DNA of 64,000 nucleotides from NCBI GenBank assembly GCA_037501455.1, contig CM074857.1, positions 123,367,501 to 123,431,500 on the forward strand, given 5' to 3'. The notes under the pieces were generated by a model. That model was not told the origin of the DNA. It worked only from the letters and a program-made list of their open reading frames with translations, and did no database searches. Origin of the DNA: Lantana camara. Taxonomy: Eukaryota; Streptophyta; Magnoliopsida; Lamiales; Verbenaceae. Below are positions 55,944 through 64,000 of this stretch, in pieces; the first letter of the stretch is position 1, and each line of letters begins with the position of its first letter. Both the position numbers and the translations under genes were made by a program.

Positions 55944-58900
55944 TGTAACACCCCGGAGCGGAGGGCGCCATATCCCCCGCACCATAGCCCAACACGTAAA
56001 ACAAAATGGGGACTCCGTTCACGCATCAAGCCATGGCGAACAAGGTGACAACAAAAAATCCAACCTAAGCTAGCCGGTCTAGACCCTACTCAGAGCGCGC
56101 AATAAAACAAATTACAAATGCGGAAGCACCAGAATCCCAAAACAAGCAAACATACTCGAGACATATCAAAAAATAACGATTCAAGTTATACAAACCTTTA
56201 CAATTTTGAATTAAAGTCATAACACATACATATTTCAGAATTAGCCAAAATGCATAAAGAAAATAGAAATACAATGCATGTGACTCGAGCTATCCACAAC
56301 CACGACTCAAAGACAACTGCCTAGCTCAAAAACCTCAAAACGGGTACCTGCAAACTCAAATCAAAGGGGAAAAAGAGAGAAATAACGAGTGTCAGTCCTA
56401 GAGACTGGTGAGGGGCCTAACACACGCACCCATACATATACATAAGAGCAAAGCATATACAAAACTGAAAGGGTTCATAAACCGGGCGTGGTTTTTGCAT
56501 TCTAAAACATTTTACCCCGTGGTAATAGATATATATAAAGGAAGAAGTTTGAGGTCGAATGCCAAAATCAATCAAGTTTTAGAGTTCAGAAATCCGCCCC
56601 CGTTTCACAACCATAAACGAAATATAACGTACCGAGAGCTCGAAATCTAACCCACTTACTTCATAAACAAAGGCAAAGCGAAAACAAAACGAATCATAAA
56701 TCAGTCCCCTCACACCGTTTGGGGAAGAGAGGTGCCCCTCTCAACCCCCACACATAAAACTTATTGAGTCGGGGGATCCCGCCCGTTCTTTCGACAGGCC
56801 TTGACACATGTACCCATCGGCATAAGAGAACCCGCTTTCCCCTCGTCCCCCCGAGGATGAGCCAAGTCTCCCGTTGGTGGAGAAGTATACAGGGGTTGCA
56901 ACCGACGACCCCATGGCCGACCCGGGTGTCCCTTACATACAACTCCGGGGCCCAAACTTACACTTACACTTACACTTACCACACGAAGCTTATCCACGAA
57001 TCATATCACACTTACACACACACACTTATCAAAACTTGTCAAAGTAAACGAAAATAGAGCTTATATACTTATAAAAGCGTTTTCAAAGCCTCATGACAAA
57101 TGGGACAAATCCCATAAAATACGTATCGAACACATTTCTATAAATATATACATATATAAGTCGCATTCGGGTTCGAAATTCAAATAGGGTTTTAGGTCAT
57201 CATATCTAAAAGGAAAGAAAACCTCACCTTGTCGACCAAACCGAACAAAACGGACCGAAAGCAAACAAAAGAACCTCATCCTCAACAACAGGACGAACCT
57301 AAGAGCAAAACAAAGAGCAAGAGGCAAACTTAGACTCAAAATTAACCATATTGACGCTCGGAAAATACATATGAATGCGAGTGATGCATATGAAGCTTAA
57401 CAAATTGACATATAATGCATACGAGTTCATATTTAATCATAAGTCTCATAAATCATGTCAAACGAATTCATAGATTTCATATAACAACCATATCATATCA
57501 TATAACATGTTATCAAAGCGTTCATGTCATGCAAGGAGCAAGGATTGGTCATGCAAGGCATATAAACGAGACATGAAGTTACACAACACGTTAGAAGAGC
57601 ATATCGCACATATGAAGACATAATTCGAAAACGAGCACATAAATCAAGTCATAAATTCATAATACACAAGTTAACACATAATACATCAAGCTAACAATGC
57701 ATAAAGGTCACAAACGGCACGAGAGAAAGCAATTAAAAGCAACGAAACGATGAAAGAAACTCCCCCGGAGCGCCACCGTGAGACATGACATGGCCATGTC
57801 CAAAATACAAAGGAAACGGACACGGCCGTGTCCGAATTTAATAAAATCAGATGCCCCCTTTGAACTATTGACACGGCCATGTCAAGAATCAGCACAAACT
57901 GGACATGGCCGTGTCCAGTTCAAATTTCCAGAAAATAATTTTGGCGCAGCAACGGTTTTTCTCATGGCAAAACAGGGCAGTTTGCAGCAGCTCTTGGAGG
58001 GCTCTCTTAGGGCTCAAAACACACATATATCATGCATGAAATACACACCAATTCATCATCAATTCATGCACAAAAACGAAGCAACAAGCAGCTTCAAAAA
58101 ACGTTGCAAGGAAGGAATGGAAACAAGTCATACCATACTCTCATATTTGCAGCTGTAATGATGCATGAGAACAAGGCAAAATAGGGCATAAAAGCTTGTA
58201 AACACATAGATAACATGTAGAACAACTAAAGTACTTCATGTCCATGTAATTTCACACGAAATGGAGCTCAAGAAGTCATCAAAAACAACTCAAAAACGTG
58301 ACAGCAGTTCATACTGGGAGAGCAGTTCGAAAATTCCAGTTTTCATGCCCAAAAGCTCAAAGTTTCAACTAAGTTATCAAAGAAGAAATCAGCCTAACAC
58401 ATCTAGCATGAAGTCTAAATCAAGAATGGAAGCAAAGGAGTTCATGTAATCACCAAAGAAGCACCAAATCAGCCACAAATTCAAGCTAAGGCAAAGAAGC
58501 AAAAAATGACCTCTAACCCTTCCTATTCATGCCATCTTCCAAACTCAAATTAAATCTCAAGTAAAACATGAAATTCATGGATCAAATTCGTCATATAATC
58601 AAGGACAATTCGAAAATCTACTTACCTTCAAGAGTTCATGAAGTATGGAAGAGATTAAGCTTCAAAATCACAAGCCATGGATGAGGGTTTCTTCTTTCTC
58701 TTCTTCTTCTCCATTGCAACAGCTTTTGCTCTCTCTTGTGTGTGTGTGGTTCGAAATTTTGCTAATAAGGGAGAGAGAGGGGTGAATCAAGGTCATATAA
58801 ACCAAGGTTAAGGCTTAGGTATGGTTAGTTTGGGCCCACAAGTGTATAACTAGTCAAAGAAGGTGGCTTTGGTGCATGCTGCTCATTCCGGGCAAAAAAA

Positions 58901-59398
58901 GGGGTCCAAATGGGCTTATAAAAATACCAAACCTGGTTCAAAAGTTTCCTTTCTTTGTTTCAAGTCCGACACTTCTTCCGAAATTCGAATCCGAATTCCC
59001 AAGCTCAAGTTATGGCCTTCGGAACACGAGGCGCGCTATAGCTAGTTAGGCCCTCGAGTCCCTTGTCAAATAATTAAGGTTTAAAACCTCGAAAAACGAA
59101 CCCAAAAACTTAAAACGAGCATGTAAACATATTCATAAGTCACATATATCACGTATATCAAAATTTCACAAAAATCGGAATTGAATTCCGGCACAAAACG
59201 AGCAAATTACGAGCATGCACATGCGAACTTAAACTTTTAAAATTCAAAGTTCATAAATATAAACAATTAATTTCATATAAATTCAAATAATTATATAAGT
59301 ATTAAAATAACACTCAAATACGTAATTAAATAATTTAAAAGCGCATAAAACCCTCTCGTTACGGCGTACCTGGAAATCCGAGCGATCAGGATGTTACA
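55944..59398 (+). mobile_element. 3.46-kb solo LTR (family B), TSD GTTAT
   Basis: It begins TGTAACACCCCGGAGC and ends ATCAGGATGTTACA. GTTAT is duplicated exactly at 55939-55943 and 59399-59403. Joining the flanks restores the host reading frame (codons for DHKRLYSQSADQ), which fixes both ends. It contains an array of four GGACAYGGCCRTGTCC palindromes at 57787-57916 and no coding domain. Confidence 0.93.
57787..57916. repeat. Four copies of a 14-18-bp perfect or near-perfect palindrome
   Basis: GACATGGCCATGTC (57787-57800), GGACACGGCCGTGTCC (57818-57833), TGACACGGCCATGTCA (57869-57884) and GGACATGGCCGTGTCC (57901-57916). All are centred on GGCC, with spacings of about 32, 51 and 32 bp between centres. 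The related LTR at 46820-50337 has no obvious equivalent. Confidence 0.92.
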
Positions 59399-59403
59399 GT
59401 TAT

Positions 59404-60376
59404 ACTCCCAAAGCGCGGATCAGGTGGTTGAGGATCTTGCTCACGCGCTCATTTCCGTAAGGCCCCTTATTCTTCTCATTATTTTCAAGTGCCTCCTTAT
59501 TCTTCTGAAAAATTCTAAGTGTTGGAGAGTTTTTTTTTTTTTTAGCAAGTGCTTCCGAGGGTCAGAAACCTTCAACGACGCACGGTGGTGTACCCCGAGC
59601 GCAAAGCTAAGTACAAGAAGATGGTGCGCTCAGCTGAACCGGCTCAACTCCAGGAGGAGATAGATGTATTGAGGGCCTAGCTTGAATCCCTCAAGCCCGA
59701 GCATTCCAAAGTGAAAAAGGAGCTGGAGAAGTCCGAGGGGACTCAGAGAAGGTACCGCACGGTGCTGACTAATGCCAAAGAGTCCAACAAAAAGCTAAGG
59801 CATGAGTTAAATGAGAGGACCCTGCAACAGAATGCCTCTGAGAAGGAGTATACTGAGGCCACCAGGAAGGCTTGTAAAGAGGAATTTAACAGGTAGCTCC
59901 CCGAGCGTATCACGGAGGCTGACAAAGAGGCTCTGCTCAAATTCTACAACTCCAAGACATTTGGTTTCGCTGCCTCCTTACATTGCTACGACGAGGCCCA
60001 TAATGCTTTTAACTTGGCGGTTGAGTAACTTATCCACTTAGGTTTGGCAGACACCTCTTCCTGAGGGCACGCAAACACTGGACTTCGTTTCGACGAGCGC
60101 TGCACGATCCCTGAGACTGGCAAGGAGGACCCTGAGGCCAATTTAACTGAGCCGGAATACAACGATTTGGTTACCACCCTTCAAGAAAAGTTCATGAGGG
60201 CTCATGTGGTGGAGATATCCTTTGCAGAGGGAAACGAGGGGGCTAATGATGTTGTATCTGTTCTCGAGGGCCAACCTGACAACGTGATTCAAGCGCCAGC
60301 CAGCGAGAGCGCTCCTATTCCAGCGGTCCTGACCACTGAGCCTCCTCCAGTTCAAGAGCCCAACTCCCAAGCGTAG
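59404..60376 (+). pseudogene. Extra ORF of the Tat element, 3' part
   Basis: This continues from 55943 across the solo LTR: YSQSADQVVEDLAHALISV, then a T-run disruption, and a long charged region (LQEEIDVLRA, KKELEKSEGTQRRY, SNKKLRHELNERT) likely to form a coiled coil. After more stops comes LPERITEADKEALLKFYNS, with a Glu/Pro-rich end to 60376. Several frame changes; not functional. Confidence 0.75.
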
Positions 60377-60700
60377 ACCGCAGTGGGGGACTTGGAAGAT
60401 GGCCCAGCCCCAAATGCTTAATGCTTCCTCCTTCCTCTTGGCGAATATTTCTTCTCCAGAATCTTGTAATATTTTCCTATTTTTGAATGAATTCCAAGGG
60501 CCAGAGTGCCCTCGTATTTTGTAATTTGAGAGTTAGCTCCCAGTTCTCTTCTTAATGAATGAATGTTTTATTCCTTCCGCAGTGTTTGCTTTTTATGCAT
60601 GCTACTTTCGTGCTCATTTTGTTAAATTCTATCATAAGAACTAAGTAATAAGCTAAGCAAACATGGCATAAAACTGGCAAAATTATACCAAGTCTTTGAT
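60377..60700. other. Spacer after the extra ORF
   Basis: No ORF; likely 3' UTR of the antisense ORF. AATGAATGAATG text occurs near 60550. Confidence 0.4.
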
Positions 60701-60704
60701 AAAC

Positions 60705-61235
60705 ACGAGGGCCCTGCTTCGGGGGTACCCTGGTTAAGATTCATGAAAACTTGTTTAAAAGTTTATGAAAGTTAGACGCGATGGGTCCGCCCGCGAGGGA
60801 CCCTGGTCATTTAAGAAACTTTATAAGGAACTGTAATGAGTGTGAGGGGCCTTATTCCAAGGGTTTCCTAGCTACTTAAAGTTTTATAAGAACTTGTAAA
60901 GCACGCGGAGGGGCCTATTTTGAGAGCTCCCTAACTCATTTTAACGAATTTCTTACAAGTCTTGAAAGAACGCGAGGAACCCATTCTCAAGGGCTCCCTG
61001 GTCACCACTTGGCATTATGAGTACCCATTTCAAATAAAACGCGAAGGGCCTCTCCACGAGGGCACCCTAGTTATTTGAGGAATTTTCACAAGGGTTTTTT
61101 ACGAGGAACGCGAGGGGCTCATGGATGAGGACACCCTGGTTACAGTATGCGTGGGGAATTCCTACTTTGAATGCGAAGGGCTCGTTTGCGAAGCTACCCT
61201 GGTCATTAAGGATATTCCCGCACATGCATTTGTTA
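60705..61235 (+). repeat. Eight degenerate 62-70-bp tandem repeats
   Basis: Units begin with CGCGAGGGGCC-like text (about 60705, 60776, 60840, 60904, 60970, 61040, 61107, 61170). After about 15-20 bp each has GAGGGYWCCCTGGT-like text, then an AT-rich stretch. Located between the pol 3' end and the antisense ORF end, as in the variable 3' regions of Tat/Ogre elements. Confidence 0.75.
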
Positions 61236-61630
61236 GGAATTTTTCTTAAGTGTTGGAAAATTCCGAGCGCGAGCTGGGAGTGAGATTCCAGCTGGCTATT
61301 TTGCGGCTTCGAGCACGAACCAGAAGTGAGATCTGTTGGTCTTGCTTCTCACTTTGGGATCAATTTTTAGCGCTATCAAGCTTTCCAATGAGGGTGAACC
61401 TTGATGGGGAGTTTAGCGCTTGACAAGCCTAACATCACCCTTGGTAAAGGGGGGATTCGCACACCTTGGGCCTATGTGGCTATTGCCTAGGGTTCCAAGG
61501 GGAAACCCCTCGTCAAATACAAGAATGCAAGAAGGCTTGTTATCTAGAAGAGAATCTTTTCATTCCTTCGAGCTTGTAAATAAGAAATACATCAAGCTCA
61601 AAACTGGGGTTTTACAAGAATACTTAAGAT
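61236..61630. other. Spacer downstream of pol
   Basis: No gene. Contains short direct repeats (GAGTGAGATTCCAGC or GAAGTGAGATCTG) and belongs to the Tat element 3' region. Confidence 0.4.
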
Positions 61631-64000
61631 TTAAACATAGAACCGTCGAAGGTTACATGCATTCCAGGGACGAGGGAGACGTTCGCCTTGAAGCGTCTCG
61701 AGTGTGTAAGTGTTATTTGCTCTGACTTGGATGATTTTGAATGGTCGTTTCCAATTTGAATCCAACTTTCCAACGTGTTTCGACACTTCAACTTTCTTTA
61801 AGAGTAAGTCTCCCATCTGAAACGCCCTTTCTTTGACTCGCTTGTTGTACTGTCGAGCCACAGATGCTTTGTACTTGTGAATACGTGCCCAGGCGTTGTT
61901 TCTTTTTTCTTCCGACAGATCCAGCTCAAGCTCCCTGTTCTCCTTCGTTAATTGTGGGCTCAAAATATGCTATCCGTGCGGATTCATGTATGATCTCTGC
62001 GGGTATTATAGCCTTTGAACCATAAACGAGGGAGTAGGGAGTTTCTCCGGTAGCCGCTCGGGGAGTCGTACGGTAAGCCCACAAAGCCCCTTGTAACTCC
62101 TCGGCCCATTCATTTTTCTTGCTTTCAAGCATGGTTTTCAAATGTTGCAAGATGGTCCTGTTGGTCAATTCAACCTGTCCGTTCGCTTGGGGATGACCCA
62201 CGGAAGTGAAGCACTGTTCAATACCTTCTCGAGTATCCGCTACAGTGAATTGAGACCTATTATCTAAAATTAGCACCCTCGTGATACCATATCTGCAGAT
62301 GATGTTTTTCAGATGAAGTCCTTTACTACCCGGAAAGTGATTTTGGCTACGGCCTCGGCCTCGGCCCACTTTGTCAGGTAATCCACCGCCAGAATGATGA
62401 ACTTTTTCTGTCCGACCGCCATTGGTAATGGTCCCACAATGTCAATGCCCCACTGATCAAAGGGCCATGATACGTCTATAGGGATCATCTGAGCCGCCGG
62501 CAATTAGGGATGTTAGAGTGAAACTGACATTTGGGTCACTTCCTGGAGAAACAATGGCGTCTTGGAGAACCGAGGGCCAATAAAATCCACTCCTCAATAT
62601 CTTTTTAGCAAGAATGCGCCCCCCAGAATGATTTTCGCAACTCCCTTAATGGACATGCTTGAGGGTCTCTTTGGCTTATGAAGGCCTTAGCATCTTATTG
62701 GAGGACCGTGATAAGACTTCTTGAAGAGTCTTCCCTCATGATCTAATGAAAAACAAGGGGACTTATTTCTTATCTTCCGTGCCTCCACTTTATCAGTGGG
62801 ACAAACTCCATCCTTAAGAAATCTGATGATGTCATCAAACTAGCATGGTTCTCTGGGGTCAATCATGGCTACCGCTCAGACAAGAATTCTCTCTTTTATC
62901 AGGTGATCCTCCATTCTCAAAAAGGTGATAGAACGCTCACGTGACCCCTCGAGAGCGGAAGCAAATTTGGAAAGAGCATTAGCACGCTCATTTTCCGCTC
63001 GTGGAATCTGAAGCAAGTGGAATTCCTTAAACTTACCCATTATTTCTTTCGCCTTTCCCAAGTACAGCATCATGGTGATTTCTCGAGCCTCATAAGTACC
63101 TTCAATCTGACTTGCAATTAATTACGAGTAAACATAAGCTGTGATCCTGGAAGCTCCGTTTTGAAAAATAATTTTCAAATCTTGAATGTGAGCCTCATAC
63201 TCTGCCTCGTTGTTTGTGACTTGAAAATCCAACCTGATTGCAAAGTCTATCTGAATTTCACTGGGGTCTCTGAGGGTTATCCCTGCTCCTCCCCCTTGAG
63301 AGGTCGAGGAACCATCTGTGTGCAGGACCCAAAGACTGCCGTCTTCAGGAATGGCGTACTCCAGTTCAAAACGCTCAACCAACAAGTCCACGACCACTTG
63401 CGCTTTTATAGCCGTTCTGGGTTCGAAACTGATGTCAAACTGGCTCAGCGCAATGATCCATTTTATTAGCCTTCCGGAGATGTCTGGCTTAGACAATACT
63501 TGCCTTAGGGGTTGATCTGTAAGGACAGTGATTGAGTGTGCCTTAAACTAGGGCCTCAGCCTCCTTGATGCATTAATGAGGGCAAAGGCAAACTTTTCAA
63601 TCTCCAGGTATTTCTTTTCAGCTCCCTGCAACATTTTTCTCAAATAATAGACAGGTAAATGTTTGCGCTCATGTACGGTCACCAAAACCGCGCTCGTGGC
63701 TTCCGCGTGGCTTCCGTTGAAACTGAGAGATACATAAATAAGTTTTCACCCTCAATCGGCTTTGTCAGAAGCGGGGCGCACGAGAGATAAACCTTCATAT
63801 CCTGCAGCGCTTTTTCGTATTCTCCAGTCTAAGCGAAATTTCAAGCGTTGCGCAAAATCTTGAAGAAAGGTAGATTCCTATCGGCAAAGCGAGAAATGAA
63901 CCTGTTCAAAGAGATGATCTTCCCTACTAATACTTGCACTTCTCTTATGTTTCGAGGGGATGGGATGTCCAAAATGACCTTGATTTTCTCTGGGTTAGCT
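61631..64000 (-). pseudogene. Tat-type Ty3/gypsy pol remnant (RT end, RNase H, archaeal-type RNase H, integrase)
   Basis: Order on the minus strand: RT and first RNase H end (64000-63500: NIREVQVLVGKI, then LTDQPLRQVLSKPDISGRLI at the junction); second, archaeal-like RNase H (LHTDGSSTSQGGGAGITL, VTNNEAEYEAHI, about 63390-63150; later IPRAENERANALSKFAS, where the family usually has AD instead of AN); degraded zinc-binding region (62870-62500); and integrase core with catalytic D (WGIDIVGPLP), D (ILDNRSQF) and E (GQVELTNRT), split by a frameshift near 62330. The C-terminus (HVGKLDSNWKRPFKI) ends at 61631. The dual RNase H is diagnostic of the Tat lineage. Frameshifts and stops make it inactive. 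Confidence 0.88.

Larger units (their letters stand above)
54032..64000 (-). mobile_element. Ty3/gypsy Tat-lineage retrotransposon, incomplete, minus strand
   Basis: Pol domains (RT end, two RNase H regions, integrase) run right to left from the window edge to 61631. A spacer with tandem repeats follows at 60700-61240. Then comes an ORF on the opposite (plus) strand, 54032-60376, belonging to the PF04195-type family found as an extra ORF in plant gypsy elements. This order of gag-pol sense, repeat-rich 3' region and antisense extra ORF before the 3' LTR is known for Tat elements. The 3' LTR is not seen, because a LINE remnant abuts at 54031; the 5' half lies beyond the window. A 3.5-kb solo LTR interrupts it. 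Confidence 0.75.

Noticed and set aside
56694..57057. Frames of 78-97 codons on both strands within the 3.46-kb solo LTR
   Set aside because: They lie in LTR non-coding sequence, overlap on opposite strands and have no domain.

Overview
This is nuclear DNA of a flowering plant, almost certainly a eudicot. It is AT-rich, its genes have GT-AG introns, and it is crowded with plant-type transposons: LTR retrotransposons with tRNA-iMet primer sites, MULEs, a Helitron, MITEs and LINE 3' ends. Nothing shown here fixes the species; an asterid is only a guess. No prokaryotic, organellar or viral gene block was seen. || Four intact-looking host genes occupy about 12 kb. (1) A seven-exon Sec14-like CRAL-TRIO lipid-transfer protein at 5913-8572, plus strand, with a TATA box at 5735. 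(2) A single-exon DUF868 protein at 25205-26104, plus strand. (3) A short HSP70 of the HSP70-8/HSP70T-2 type at 27294-29012, minus strand, with an intron in its 5' leader. (4) A five-exon copper amine oxidase at 36401-39696, plus strand, with every cofactor and copper-ligand motif present, a duplicated promoter segment, and a 493-bp TRIM retrotransposon inside intron 4. These genes are not an operon and show no obvious common pathway. || The rest is mostly nested mobile DNA. 1111-1235: a U6 snRNA retropseudogene with poly(A) and a 15-bp target-site duplication (TSD). 3772-5119: a long-TIR element carrying a degenerate GRF zinc finger, with a second small element in its left arm. 11240-15238: a MULE with a Helitron in its left TIR. 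17.4-24.1 kb: a TIR element containing a non-autonomous LTR element, which itself contains a solo LTR of a 2-kb copia-like family; a second copy of that family lies next to it with a PBS. 30.6-35.4 kb: hAT-like termini, a 21-bp minisatellite and LINE remnants. 40.0-42.6 kb: a MITE, a truncated duplicate of the HSP70 5' end abutting a hAT-like terminus, and a Harbinger-like element. 42.7-46.8 kb: a LINE 3' end and a MuDR-type transposase pseudogene. 46.8-59.4 kb: two 3.5-kb solo LTRs of one family and a third copy of the 2-kb LTR. 54.0-64.0 kb: a Ty3/gypsy Tat-lineage element whose pol lies on the minus strand and whose extra ORF lies antisense to it, with a tandem-repeat spacer between them; the element is cut by a solo LTR and by the window edge. 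|| No unknown host system is evident. The most informative observations are: the Helitron boundary proved by the opposite MULE arm; palindrome and ACGT-motif clusters inside LTRs; the antisense ORF of the Tat element; the HSP70 5'-end duplication at a hAT-like end; and the TRIM and promoter duplication at the amine oxidase gene.
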